Origin: CAYUJH01 sp964394585
Lineage (GTDB): Bacteria > Bacteroidota > Bacteroidia > Cytophagales > Flammeovirgaceae
Assembly (NCBI GenBank): GCA_964394585.1
Contig: CAYMYI010000054.1
Location: forward strand, 1-26,123
Length of the DNA stretch: 26,123 nucleotides
Direction of reading: 5' to 3'
Both the position numbers and the translations under genes were made by a program. Positions 6,701 to 16,664 of this stretch are shown here, in pieces; position 1 is the first letter of the stretch, and each line of letters starts with the position of its first letter. The notes beneath the pieces are model-generated. The model had not been told where the DNA came from, did no database searches, and saw only the letters and a list, made by a program, of their open reading frames with translations.

Positions 6701-9487
6701 CTATTCTTTGGCAAATAATAGTCGTTCGAGTTGGTCGAACTCTTCGGAAAGATAGAAAGAAATTAAAGAAGCTAGCCGTATTGCCAAATGCTGAAACACG
6801 TACTCGCCTGCTGAGTTTTGGCGAGTGATTACTTCAGTAAGCCCATAGCGCTGTACCACGGGCAGCTCTGCTACAAAGGCACGTTGGGTAAGAAAAATTG
6901 CACGGATAACGGCATGGAGGTTCCCGCACATAAGCAAGCCACTGCGGTCGGCGGTGAGCTGCAATAACCTTGATGTAGCCAAAAGTTGCTCGGCTTGCGG
7001 TAAGATTTCTCGCTCCTCTTTCGGGTTAGAATATGTTTCGGTCGTAGCGCGCAACCAACTGAGCAACTCGTTGCCGGTACTTGCTACCATGCTAATTTTC
7101 TCGGTGCGGCGTAGTAAATTTCCTAAAGTGGCAGTTTTACCTAGTACTCCTGAAAGTGCTTGGAGCGTTCCGGTACTCATCAGCAAGGTATCGAGAACGA
7201 TTTTCCCTTTTTGCCAAGCGCCTTGCCACACATCTTGAGAGGTAATGCGCGCATGTTTAAAATACAAATGCGCCATTTCAGCACCTAGGGCAAATCGCAT
7301 TTCGAGGGGCGTCATATAAAACACCGATTTCTCTTCTAAATGATTATTCCCGATGATAATGAACGATGGGTTGCCCTCAAACGCTTGAATGCCCACACTT
7401 TTTTCACCTCGGGCAATGTAAGCTTCCACGCCCGGCATATTGAAAGCTACCTGAATATCGGCTAAAATCTCTTGATAGGTGCTGTGCAGCGGATGGTTTC
7501 CGAGCTGCTCCGTATATTGTTTTAAGTGAGAGTAATCGGGTACTGGCACTGAAGCAACCCATTCTTTTAGCGAATGAAACGCTCCTTTCGATTGCGTAGC
7601 CGGATGCACCAACTTCTCGTGAATCACCTCCGTAGGCAGGGTGCTATACAAGCCTTTTTCGTCGGTGAGGCTGTAGTACGGAGCCATGCCATCGCTCGCC
7701 AAAATACGGATGACTTCTTTGGCGCGTCGTACAATGCGGTCGTTTTGTAAGTATTTTACTAAACTGTTGAGTCGTTGTTTGTAAAGAGGTTGCAACTGTG
7801 CCAACTCAATCACCTCTTTATGTGCTTCATGAATGCCTTTGGCGCGAATCATCAATTCCAACAAATTAACACGAATAGGCGGGCCGCCTTCGTGCTCGCT
7901 CAAGTTGGCATCGCTGGGGGGGAGTAAATCTGCGAGGGTTTCGTCGGGTAAGTTGGAGCGCAAGGTATCGAGCAATACGATGGCTTCTTCGTTTTCTCCT
8001 GCGGCTAATAAATATTCGCAAAATTGTAGTTCTAATAAAATGACCTCGGGGTTCTGGTAGTTCCGTTTGTTGGCTTGTAGAAACTGCTCGCGGATTTCGC
8101 GATGAAACGGCAATAACACCGCTAATTGTTCGGTGTGTTCTTTTAGTTTTACCAGAAGGCGCAATATGGTAATAGTATCGTTTAACGATACCTTCCAAGT
8201 AGCCATCCATCGCGGCAATACTTCCCCGAGCCGTTCTAGTTGCAAGGTATCGCGGAGTACTTCAAGGGTAGCATCTGCACTGAGATAAGGAGATAATGCC
8301 TTTTTGCGGTTTTCCGAGGCGAACGCTAAAAAGGTTACGGTGAGCTTATCGAGTACATCTTGGGTAAGCAAGGCTTTTTTCTTCATCACGATCAAAGCAA
8401 AACTATTGCTTTGATCATCATCTGCATGATGGTGCCAATTGAGCAGGGCAATATGTTGCAAACGTTCTTCGGGCGATTGGAGCGTAATCCCTTCGAGTAA
8501 TTCGTGGAGGAGCTTGCCTACGGAGGCGTCGGCTTCCCAGGTACAATCTTCTTGAACGAAACGGTAATTTTTGCGCTGTTGGGAAACCTCCACTTTGGTA
8601 TGCGATAAGGGGTGTAAAAGGCTACAATAGCCATTTTTTTGAAAGCCCAATAGCATACTCCGCGAAGCAAAACAAGTGAAGTAATAGTGCAGCGGCTCGT
8701 TAGGGGTTTGAACCGTAGGAATATTAACCGATTGTAACGGTAACCACGCCAGCGCGTCTTGTGCCGATTGCGTTTGGTACGCTTGCGCAAGTACCCATAG
8801 CAGGTGGCGCAAGGAAAAATCTTGCGTGTAGCGCCCATCAGGGACAAGATGCGTATCCGGGAATAGCTCGTTAGAGGCTACGGCAATTTCGTAGTGCTGA
8901 CTTACCAACGCCGCGAGAATCTCCTGCCAGAAGTCGTTCACCGCCGTACGATAAAAAATCAAGACAGTGGGGAGTAACCACCATTGGGTATTTTCAGAAG
9001 AGTTTTCTATTTCGCCCAGTGCAAAGCCAAAGGTTACTTGTGGGGTTGTATACTGAACGATAAACTGAAAAGATGGGCTCGCTCGGACAAATCTTCGAAA
9101 AGTGGTAGTATCTTTAAACTGTACTGTGTGTACTTGTGTGTGCTGCGAAAAGGTATATGAAACCTCAATACCTTCTTGCGCTTTCAATAGGTTGGTCAGT
9201 TGCTCAAGCCCTTCTTGTAGCGGGAAATTAGAAGGTAGATAGAGTACTTCGCCGGTGGTTTCGAATAGTGATGTTATCGAATTGATTGATTCGGCTTCGA
9301 GCAAGCGGTCACGCTGCCCTTTCTTCATTTTTTGTAACTGATGCCCCAATTGCTCCCGTTCTTTGCGAAAGCGCAAAGAAGTGAGGTTACTAGCTTCTGT
9401 AACTACTTGGTTTTCGGTTGTAAAAGCGTCTTCAGTCGGAGTGTTGTAACTGAATCGTTTGAAAAGCTTTTCAAAAAATTTTTTCAT
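6701..9487 (-). CDS. Large cytosolic protein with helical repeats and degenerate M48-like domain
   Basis: A 928-aa protein with no signal peptide or membrane segment. I do not recognise the N-terminal 400 residues. A helical, TPR-like part follows (about 400-600, e.g. VILLELQFCEYLLAAGENEEAI). The last 270 residues resemble an M48 peptidase: a strand pair ending SFIIIGNNHL, a helix FALGAEMAHLYFKH where HExxH is expected, and LTADRSGLLMCG where the ExxxDR motif is expected. The first zinc His is Ala736 (AEMAH, 736-740), and the third-ligand Glu, four residues before D847, is Gln843. It is therefore probably a pseudoprotease with a binding or scaffolding role (inference). The start is the ATG at 9487; the frame also has a TTG at 9505. 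It lies about 100 bp downstream of the PAP2 gene on the same strand. Confidence 0.75.
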   Translation of the reverse strand: MKKFFEKLFKRFSYNTPTEDAFTTENQVVTEASNLTSLRFRKEREQLGHQLQKMKKGQRDRLLEAESINSITSLFETTGEVLYLPSNFPLQEGLEQLTNLLKAQEGIEVSYTFSQHTQVHTVQFKDTTTFRRFVRASPSFQFIVQYTTPQVTFGFALGEIENSSENTQWWLLPTVLIFYRTAVNDFWQEILAALVSQHYEIAVASNELFPDTHLVPDGRYTQDFSLRHLLWVLAQAYQTQSAQDALAWLPLQSVNIPTVQTPNEPLHYYFTCFASRSMLLGFQKNGYCSLLHPLSHTKVEVSQQRKNYRFVQEDCTWEADASVGKLLHELLEGITLQSPEERLQHIALLNWHHHADDDQSNSFALIVMKKKALLTQDVLDKLTVTFLAFASENRKKALSPYLSADATLEVLRDTLQLERLGEVLPRWMATWKVSLNDTITILRLLVKLKEHTEQLAVLLPFHREIREQFLQANKRNYQNPEVILLELQFCEYLLAAGENEEAIVLLDTLRSNLPDETLADLLPPSDANLSEHEGGPPIRVNLLELMIRAKGIHEAHKEVIELAQLQPLYKQRLNSLVKYLQNDRIVRRAKEVIRILASDGMAPYYSLTDEKGLYSTLPTEVIHEKLVHPATQSKGAFHSLKEWVASVPVPDYSHLKQYTEQLGNHPLHSTYQEILADIQVAFNMPGVEAYIARGEKSVGIQAFEGNPSFIIIGNNHLEEKSVFYMTPLEMRFALGAEMAHLYFKHARITSQDVWQGAWQKGKIVLDTLLMSTGTLQALSGVLGKTATLGNLLRRTEKISMVASTGNELLSWLRATTETYSNPKEEREILPQAEQLLATSRLLQLTADRSGLLMCGNLHAVIRAIFLTQRAFVAELPVVQRYGLTEVITRQNSAGEYVFQHLAIRLASLISFYLSEEFDQLERLLFAKE

Positions 9488-9588
9488 GGGAGAGTCTGGG
9501 CTCAAAAAACTACTATGGAATATAGGAGTTTTTCTTGGAAATTGGCACGAAAAAGAAACTTTCTTTCTTCTACACTAAAAAAAAGAAA

Positions 9589-10266
9589 TCAGAAAATTTC
9601 AGTCGGTTTCCATTGAAGCGTTCGCTTGATACGTTTCTGCATGAATGGCGCTTTTTTATTAAGTAAACCGATGGTTTGATACGCTAACCAAAACATGACA
9701 CTTCCTAAAAATACGCCTGCTAACACATCTTCTATAAAATGATGAGAGAGATAAACTCTCGAAAATCCAACTAACGCAGCCAGCACAAAAAATGCAATTT
9801 GGGCGAGTTTATTTCCCTTCGATAAAAAGGCAAGAAAAAGGCACAAGACCACCACCGAAGTGGTATGCCCCGATGGGAACGAATGATGATGGTGTGTAGA
9901 AACGCCTTCAATCACACGGAGGGTGCCTTCCTCAAAAAAGCCATGTGGGCGTGGCGTACCTCGAAACACGATTCGCTTAAAAAATTGAGCGGCAATGCCG
10001 GCATATACACAGGCGGTGGCACAGAGCACTAAAACATTGAAACGATACCGCATTAGCAAAAGAGGAAGGAGGAGTACGGGAAAGGCGCCATCGCCTATGT
10101 GGGTAATATACTGAAAGAATACATCGGCATAGGGACTATGCCACTGATGTAGCGCTAAGTGCAAAGATGCCTTATCGGTAAAAATGACCACAATTCCCCC
10201 GAACAAAAGCGAGGATGCGTATAAAATGGCACTTAGCGTAAGCCACTGGCGGTGCGTGTATTTCAT
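9589..10266 (-). CDS. PAP2 superfamily membrane phosphatase
   Basis: This 225-aa protein has about six membrane segments and the three motifs of the PAP2 (type 2 phosphatidic acid phosphatase) superfamily. These are K97 with R106-P107 in KRIVFRGTPRP (spacing of the longer Bacteroidota form), PSGH at 131-134, and SR-x5-H-x3-D at 169-180 (SRVYLSHHFIED). Such enzymes remove phosphate from lipid phosphates or pyrophosphates, including phosphatidylglycerol phosphate and undecaprenyl pyrophosphate. The substrate here is undetermined. The active-site motifs are expected on the periplasmic face. A good promoter lies just upstream. The 928-aa gene follows on the same strand with about 100 bp between. 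Confidence 0.92.
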   Translation of the reverse strand: MKYTHRQWLTLSAILYASSLLFGGIVVIFTDKASLHLALHQWHSPYADVFFQYITHIGDGAFPVLLLPLLLMRYRFNVLVLCATACVYAGIAAQFFKRIVFRGTPRPHGFFEEGTLRVIEGVSTHHHHSFPSGHTTSVVVLCLFLAFLSKGNKLAQIAFFVLAALVGFSRVYLSHHFIEDVLAGVFLGSVMFWLAYQTIGLLNKKAPFMQKRIKRTLQWKPTEIF

Positions 10267-10298
10267 AAAGCTGAAAAGCGTAAGCTGGATTTTATTGC

Positions 10299-10329
10299 CA
10301 AAGGTTGCAACTAATTACCGATGCTACAA
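10299..10329 (-). promoter_or_regulatory. Promoter of the PAP2 gene
   Basis: On the minus strand TTG (10327-10329) is followed by 20 bp and then AACCTTTG (10299-10306), seven of eight bases of TAnnTTTG counting the free positions. The predicted start near 10292 gives a leader of about 26 nt before the ATG at 10266. Confidence 0.55.
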
Positions 10330-10431
10330 CAGAAATTTGGGTATTTATTTTCTAAAAAAAAATCAACTTTTATAAAGAGTTTTTAACTATCTTCCTAACA
10401 GATTTTTTAAACTTTTACACTGTGCAATATT

Positions 10432-13400
10432 ATGAAGCAAATGAAACGAATTTTTTGGGTGGCTTTGCTGCTTTGCTTAGCCGGCGCTTCTGCTTGGTGG
10501 GCTGCTGAACGCTATCAAATCGCCCAACAACAAGCGGAAAATCGCGCAAAAAAACTTGCCAAGCAAGAGCGTAAAAAAGGAAGAAGTGAGTATTACGACT
10601 TGATTCTTCGCGACCCAGCTACAAAGAAGATTCCTGCCAGCATTCGCGGAAGGGAGCTAGCTTATGCACGTAGTATTCTTACTACGCGGTCTAATGCGCG
10701 CACCGAAGCGGTTTTTAATTATACTTGGAACACGGTAGGTCCTTTTAACATTGGGGGGCGTACCCGCGCCATTGCCTTTGATGCTCGGAACTCAAACATC
10801 ATTTTAGCAGGAGGCGTATCCGGCGGTATGTGGAAATCTACCGATGGAGGAGCTTCTTGGACGCTCAAAACAGCTAAAACGGTTAACCAAAGTGTAACTT
10901 CGTTAGCACAAGACCCTCGCAACCCTGATACGTGGTACTACACTACCGGCGAAGGGCAAAATGGCAGATCGGCTTCGGGGGAATTTGGACAAGAAGAGGT
11001 AACGGCTTATTACGGAACGGGAATTTTTAAATCGACTGATAATGGAGAAACGTGGTCGCTGATTACCTACAGCCCCGCAGGTGATAACGTAACTTGGAAT
11101 CAAGCTTCCTCTTCCTTGCAGTTCCCGACATCAAAAGCGCAAAATCCTTTTGCTGCAACGACCCGTATCGTCGTGAATCCTACGACCAGCTCCATTTTTG
11201 TAGCTTCAGACGGATATGGGATCTTAAAGTCTTCTGATGGAGGGCAATCATTTACATTGATTCAAGAAAATCTCGCATATCAAGCCACGGCTCCTGATAT
11301 CGTGGTGAATAAAGAGGGGCATCTTTTAGCCGCCATCAATGGGCTACAGCGTTCAACCGACGATGGCGCTAATTGGGAAAACGTAGCAACTGGCTACCCC
11401 GATCTTTGGCTACGTAGTGTAATTGCATGGTCGGCGAGTAATGTAAATGTGGCGTATAGCTACATTTTGGAAACACCCGGCGATGAAAGCACCATCCGTG
11501 TATTTAAGCATAACCTTGCCGATAAGACGTTTACAGAAGTAACGGCTAACTTACCGGTGTTCCCGCAATCGTTCTACGACCCTAATGGTGAAGCAAAACT
11601 CAATACGCAGGGTGCTTACAACATGACCATTGCAGTACACCCGACTGATGAAAACGTAGTGATTATTGGGGGAACCAATTTGTTCCGTGTATTTGATGGA
11701 TTTGCCACCAAACCAACCGATGCTTCAAGAGGATGGATTGGAGGAGGGAAAGAATCAAGTTCAGATCCCTCGCCACCATTCCCAGCGCCTACCGATTCTT
11801 ATTTCAACCATTTCTTTGACCAACATATTCTGGTATTTGACCCTAACAACCCAAATGTAATGATAAGTGGCAATGATGGTGGGATTTATAAAACTACCAA
11901 TATTCTTGCCGATCGTATTGAGTGGACTCCCCTCAACAATGGTTTTTCGGTGATGCAATCGTACCATTTAGGCATGGCACCGGGTAACACTGGCGATTAT
12001 CGAATTGCCAGTGGGAATCAAGATTGGGGAACTGTATTTACAAAGTACACTCCTGGGCAAGCGCTTAATGCTAATATTGGGGAAGATGTAACCGCAGGTG
12101 ACGGTACTACAGCCGTACTACGCGAAAATTTTGCGTGGCTCTCTACTCAAAATGGAAGTATCACCCGCTATTCGTATGTTGGTGCCGATAAACAAATCAG
12201 AGCGGTGCGAAATCAGGGAGAAACCCCTTCGAGCCAAATAGCCATGAAACCTGCCAATGTGCAGAATACCTTATGGGTGAATCCCTTCGATGTAGACCCG
12301 AACGACGAAAACTATGTATACTATGCTGGAGGAACCTCCCTTTGGAGGCACTCAAAGGGGTTGTCAAACGATGCTGATGAACTACAGTCAACAGGATGGC
12401 AAGAAATCCCTAATATTGCCAATGGTCAGCGCATTTCTGCCATTACCATCTCCCATACCCCAGCCGACATTTTATACCTTGGCACTTTTACGCTTGATGG
12501 TAGCGCAAAACCTAGCGTTTATAAAATGACCAATGCGAAAACCGCTACTACGGCTACGGATATTTCTATTCCGGATGCGGCGGTTGGCGCGTATCCTGTG
12601 CGGATAGCTGTTAATCCGAACGATGCTAACGAAATCTTAGTGATTTTTGCGAATTATAATGTAGAAGGCGTGTACCATTCTACCAATGGGGGAGCAAGCT
12701 ACACTTCTGTAGAAGGCAACCTAGTAGGGAATGCCAATCTTCCCGGGCCATCGATACGTTGGGCAGAGATTTTACCATTCCAAAACGAAAAAATCTACCT
12801 GCTTTCCACAAGTACCGGGTTATATTCTACAACAGCTCTGAATGGAAGCAGTACTACATGGAATTTAGAAGCTGCTGATGTGATTGGTAACTCTATTATA
12901 ACCTCTACTTCTTCGAGAACTACCGATGCCGCTGTTGCAGTTGGTACGCACGGTAGAGGAGTCTTCTTGGGGATCAACTCGCCCGCAGGCAATACCATTA
13001 ACGCTCCCGTAGCCACTGCCGCCACCGACGTTACCGAAACGAGCTTTACCGCCAATTGGAACGCCGTTACCGGCGCCACGGGCTACCTACTCGATGTAGC
13101 CACCGACCNNNNNNNNNNNNNNNNNNNNNNNNNNNNNNNNNNNNNNNNNNNNNNNNNNNNNNNNNNNNNNNNNNNNNNNNNNNNNNNNNNNNNNNNNNNN
13201 NNNNNNNNCCGACCAAGGGTTCACCAGTTTTGTAGCAGGATTTGAAGGCAAAGCTGTAAGCGGTACTTCCGATGCAGTAACGAATCTAGTAGCTGAAACC
13301 AACTATTTCTATCGCGTGAGAGCCACCGATGGTACACTGATTTCGGACAACTCGAATGTGATTAGCACTACCACCGCAGCTCCACTTGGTTTGTATGATG

Positions 13401-13666
13401 AGTTATATAGCCAAAGCTTAGTGATTTACCCGAATCCTTCGCAGTCGCACATCCAAATTGGATTTGAAAATCAACAACTCAAGCTGGGAGAAATTACCTG
13501 TGAAATTTTCGATGCAAAAGGAGCACAGGTATTCAATCGGAAAGGCAGTCTTGAAGTAATCAACGCAGCGTTAAAAGCTGAGCAAAATCGTTTTACTGGC
13601 AACAATTACCTCATCAATTTGCGAGGTGAACAGTTTAATGTAACCAAAAGATTCATCCGTCAATAA
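10432..13666 (+). CDS. Secreted Asp-box (BNR/VPS10-like) propeller protein with FnIII and T9SS sorting domains, gapped
   Basis: A large exported protein with an N-terminal signal segment (about 6-25). It carries many Asp-box motifs of a sialidase/sortilin-type beta-propeller (KSTDGGASW at 135-143, then KSTDNGETW, KSSDGGQSF, RSTDDGANW, HSTNGGASY). A fibronectin III domain begins near ATDVTETSFTANWNAV. The end is a T9SS type A sorting domain starting at SLVIYPNPSQSHIQIGF. Asp-box propellers occur in glycosidases and in binding proteins; no catalytic residue set is recognised, so activity is unknown. A 100-N gap (13109-13208) falls in the FnIII domain and puts the C-terminal part out of frame as written. 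Joining the flanks over their shared CCGACC gives one continuous frame of 1042 aa and a normal FnIII domain. A second ATG at codon 4 is an alternative start. Confidence 0.88.
13109..13208. other. Assembly gap (100 N) in FnIII domain of the propeller gene
   Basis: Exactly 100 Ns, the usual placeholder for unknown length. The bases before the gap (13103-13108) and after it (13209-13214) are both CCGACC, so the flanks may overlap or be repeats of one another. Confidence 0.95.
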
Positions 13667-13686
13667 GCGCAATAGTTGCTAACAAC

Positions 13687-13722
13687 AAAGCAGCCGCTCT
13701 TCTGGAGTGGCTGTTTTTGTTT
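13687..13722 (+). terminator. Rho-independent terminator after the propeller gene
   Basis: CAGCCGCTC (13691-13699) pairs with GAGTGGCTG (13705-13713), with one G-T wobble, around a 5-nt loop. An A-rich stretch precedes the stem and TTTTTGTTT follows it. Confidence 0.85.
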
Positions 13723-13813
13723 ATAGCCACAATGCGAAGAAAATGAAGAAATCTTTCGCAATAGGGGTAAGTTTAATTAGTTCGCAAGGTTTTCTGAATC
13801 GGTTTCCTTTTCA

Positions 13814-13821
13814 CAACTTTG
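13814..13821 (+). promoter_or_regulatory. Possible -7 element of pyrB
   Basis: CAACTTTG is one base from TAnnTTTG and would start transcription near 13828, 26 nt before the pyrB ATG. No TTG is seen at the expected -33 position, so this is tentative. Confidence 0.3.
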
Positions 13822-13853
13822 CGCATGTACCATCCACTTCTGCTTTTTTTGTT

Positions 13854-14777
13854 ATGGATCATTTGAGCACCACGCACTTATTGGGCATTAAACACCTGAC
13901 TGCCGACGATATTCGGTTGATTCATGATACCGCCCAGCAGTTCAAAGAGGTAATCAATCGCCCGATTAAAAAGGTGCCTTCCCTCCGCGATGTAACCGTT
14001 GCCAATGTTTTTTTCGAAAACTCTACGCGTACGCGTTTATCTTTCGAGCTTGCCGAAAAGCGCCTTTCTGCTGATGTTGTTAATTTTTCAGCGAGCTCTA
14101 GTTCTGTAAAAAAAGGAGAAACGCTGCTCGACACCGTACAAAACATTTTGGCAATGAAGGTGGACATGGTTGTAATGCGACATGCCAGCCCGGGCGCGCC
14201 TCATTTCCTCGCCGAACGGATTTCTGCCAATGTGATTAATGCGGGCGATGGTACGCACGAACACCCTACCCAAGCGCTGCTCGATACCTTTTCCATTCGG
14301 CAGAAACTAGGGAGCCTAGAGGGCAAGCGCGTAGCCATTATAGGTGATATTACCCATTCGCGAGTGGCGCTTTCTAATATTTTTGCTTTGCAAAAGTTAG
14401 GTGCTCAAGTTGCCGTATGTGGGCCACCTACACTTATCCCCAAACATTTACCTGCTTTGGGTGTGCGAGTGTTTAGCCATATCCGCGAGGCATTGCAATG
14501 GTGCGATGTCGCCAATGTATTGCGTATACAGTTGGAGCGGCAGAAAACCAAAAACTTCCCCTCTTTGCGTGAATATGCCCTGTATTACGGATTGAACAAA
14601 CCCTTGCTCGATACTCTTGATAAGCCAATCACAATTATGCATCCGGGCCCTATTAATCGTGGGGTAGAAATTACGAGCGATGTTGCCGATTCGGAGCATT
14701 CAATCATTTTAGAACAAGTGGAAAATGGTGTAGCAGTGCGGATGGCAGTGCTATATCTGCTCGCGGGGAAAGTGTAA
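13854..14777 (+). CDS. pyrB: Aspartate carbamoyltransferase catalytic subunit
   Basis: This cytosolic enzyme of 307 aa, the usual length for the catalytic chain, condenses carbamoyl phosphate with L-aspartate in pyrimidine synthesis. The carbamoyl-phosphate loop FFENSTRTRLSFE (STRT at 57-60), the S/K loop near SSSVKKGET, MRHASPGAP, EHPTQALLD (HPTQ 137-140) and IMHPGPINRGVEI are all present. The open frame continues 49 codons upstream across the previous terminator. The ATG at 13854 is chosen because family similarity starts there and a possible promoter lies in the upstream part. No pyrI regulatory chain or other pyr gene is next to it. Confidence 0.96.
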   Translation: MDHLSTTHLLGIKHLTADDIRLIHDTAQQFKEVINRPIKKVPSLRDVTVANVFFENSTRTRLSFELAEKRLSADVVNFSASSSSVKKGETLLDTVQNILAMKVDMVVMRHASPGAPHFLAERISANVINAGDGTHEHPTQALLDTFSIRQKLGSLEGKRVAIIGDITHSRVALSNIFALQKLGAQVAVCGPPTLIPKHLPALGVRVFSHIREALQWCDVANVLRIQLERQKTKNFPSLREYALYYGLNKPLLDTLDKPITIMHPGPINRGVEITSDVADSEHSIILEQVENGVAVRMAVLYLLAGKV

Positions 14778-14808
14778 GGAATTAATCAGCTTAGGAACAT
14801 GTATTAAA

Positions 14809-14842
14809 AAAGCCCCTTTTCCAGCCTTAGGAAAGGGGCTTT
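14809..14842. terminator. Bidirectional terminator between pyrB and the HMA gene
   Basis: An 11-bp perfect stem, AAAGCCCCTTT (14809-14819) and AAAGGGGCTTT (14832-14842), encloses a 12-nt loop between convergent genes. Read on the minus strand it is followed by TTTTTTAA, a strong terminator for the HMA/NfeD operon; on the plus strand the T-run is short. Confidence 0.85.
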
Positions 14843-14874
14843 GATTGTTAGCTTACTTTGAAACAACACTTCGG

Positions 14875-15084
14875 TTATGCCTCTTCAATATGGAAGCCGG
14901 CAGCTTTTACAGCATTCACCACGCTGTGGCTGTCATCGTCATCGAGGGTAACCTCCAAAATTTTATCGGGGTTGTCGGTATCTACGTTCCATGCCTCCAC
15001 ATTATCGAGTTCATTCAGAAAAGGCGTTACCGATTTTATGCAATTTCCACAGTTAATGTTGGTTTTAAACTTCACGGATTTCAT
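14875..15084 (-). CDS. Small heavy-metal-associated (HMA) domain protein
   Basis: This 69-aa protein is a single HMA domain with the metal-binding CxxC as NCGNC (Cys12, Cys15) near the N-terminus and a C-terminal AVKAAGFHIEEA helix. Such free-standing domains, like CopZ, bind Cu(I) or another soft metal and hand it on. The MTxC motif common in copper chaperones is replaced by NINCGNC, so metal identity is open. It begins 32 bp after the stop of the NfeD gene and shares its terminator, so the two are likely cotranscribed. No P-type ATPase is in view. Confidence 0.88.
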   Translation of the reverse strand: MKSVKFKTNINCGNCIKSVTPFLNELDNVEAWNVDTDNPDKILEVTLDDDDSHSVVNAVKAAGFHIEEA

Positions 15085-15116
15085 CAGGTTTCAATTTTTA
15101 AAATTCGAGAATACAA

Positions 15117-16451
15117 CTATACTTTTTTAACCTTCAAAGAAGTTCCTTGTTGGTTGATGACCTCAATTTCATCTCCTTTATCGATAAAACTGCCTCGCGT
15201 AGAAGCGTCGTAGATTTCCCCATCAATTTGTACCTTCCCAGATGGTCGTAACACGGTGTATGCTGTGCCGCGCATCCCTACTAAATCGGTTTGGATAAAA
15301 GTAGAGGTGTAACCATCAGCTTTTTGTAATGAACCTTGCAAAGCAACGCGTTTTAAGATGGCAGAATCGCCACTGCTTAAGCGGGCAGCTCCATAAAACA
15401 TCAGGATGATACTACCTAAGGCAGCGGCAAGGGTAGAAGTAAGCGCACTGATAATGTGTGCTGTTGGAACATAAGTAAAGTCGAAAAAGTTATTGTCGAG
15501 CATTACCAGCACCAAAGAGCCTAGGGTCAGAATAATGCCGGTAATGCCTGCGACTCCAAAACCAGGGATTACAAATATTTCAGCAGCAATGAGCAACACT
15601 CCTACAATAAACACAATGATTTCCCAGTTGGCGGCTAATCCGCTAAGGTAATACGGGATAAAGTACAAAATAGCAGCTAAAATGGCTGCGAATAAGGGGA
15701 AGCCTATGCCGGGGGTTTGCAATTCAAAATAAATCCCTCCTAAAATTACTAAGATGAGAATGCCACTAATGGCGGGGTTAAGAAAGAAGCTGATAATTCC
15801 TTCTACAGCAGAAGGTTCATAGCGCTCGAGCCGATAGTTTTCCACGCCATTTTCTGCGAGGATGTCGTTAATGCTATTGACTTCTCCTTCGCAAAAACCG
15901 TTTTCGATGGCTTCTTTTGTGGTAAAGGTAATGACTTGCCCGGCAGAGGAAATGCCTTCTACCTCCAAGTTTTCGTCTACCATGGCTTCGGCAATTTTTG
16001 GATCGCGTCCGTTGGTTTCGGCAGTGGAGCGCATCATAGAACGCATATACGATTGATATTTATCGGGAGCCTTTTCGCCGGTGCCACCATTGACTACCGT
16101 AGCCGCACCAATATTGGACCCCGGTGCCATGTATATCCTATCGCAGGCAATGGAGAGCAGTGCACCTGCCGAAGCTGCATTTTTATTGATGAATACCCAT
16201 ACAGGCTTTTCAAATTCAAGCAAACGCATACGGATATCATCGGCGTCGTTTACTGCCCCACCATAGGTATCCATATCGATAATGACATAGTCGGCGTCAA
16301 TTTCCCTAGCATATTCCAAGGCTAATTCGGTATAGCGGTTAATGGGTGGGGCAATTTCTTCCCGAATTTCCATCACCATCACCGTAGGAGTTTGCCCAAA
16401 TACAGGAAGGGTCAATAGCCCCAATAGAAAGAAGAATGTTAGATTTTTCAT
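15117..16451 (-). CDS. NfeD-family membrane-bound ClpP-class serine protease
   Basis: This 444-aa protein has a signal peptide (1-20). A ClpP-like protease domain follows (about 24-210) with the DTYGGAV oxyanion loop and NAASAGALLS holding the likely nucleophile Ser94; K131 is the probable partner. Hydrophobic segments (about 215-365) and a C-terminal NfeD OB-fold domain (about 370-444, GMRGTAYTVLRPSGKVQIDGE) complete it. In archaea the related PH1510 cleaves membrane proteins next to a stomatin partner. No stomatin (SPFH) gene is adjacent here; the downstream partner is an HMA protein instead. The catalytic residues are assigned by motif. Confidence 0.92.
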   Translation of the reverse strand: MKNLTFFFLLGLLTLPVFGQTPTVMVMEIREEIAPPINRYTELALEYAREIDADYVIIDMDTYGGAVNDADDIRMRLLEFEKPVWVFINKNAASAGALLSIACDRIYMAPGSNIGAATVVNGGTGEKAPDKYQSYMRSMMRSTAETNGRDPKIAEAMVDENLEVEGISSAGQVITFTTKEAIENGFCEGEVNSINDILAENGVENYRLERYEPSAVEGIISFFLNPAISGILILVILGGIYFELQTPGIGFPLFAAILAAILYFIPYYLSGLAANWEIIVFIVGVLLIAAEIFVIPGFGVAGITGIILTLGSLVLVMLDNNFFDFTYVPTAHIISALTSTLAAALGSIILMFYGAARLSSGDSAILKRVALQGSLQKADGYTSTFIQTDLVGMRGTAYTVLRPSGKVQIDGEIYDASTRGSFIDKGDEIEVINQQGTSLKVKKV

Positions 16452-16664
16452 AGTCAGTATAGTGTATTTATAGCTAAAACGTAAGCAGTACTTTACAAGT
16501 TAATAAATGTGCAAGCAACCATGTATACTAAAAATAAACCCTGAAATAACGCAATAGATTTCCCTATTGATGGCTGAGTGTAGAATTCAGCGTGTTTTTG
16601 GAAACTTCTCGAACTTTGTGGTTGCATAATGAATTATCAAAACGCATAGAAAAGATTCACTAAC

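Noticed and set aside
13707..13853. N-terminal 49-residue extension of PyrB
   Set aside because: It begins inside the terminator of the previous gene and lies outside the family's usual length.
14845..15213. Plus-strand open frame opposite the HMA and NfeD genes
   Set aside because: It is antisense to two recognisable genes and contains no known motif.
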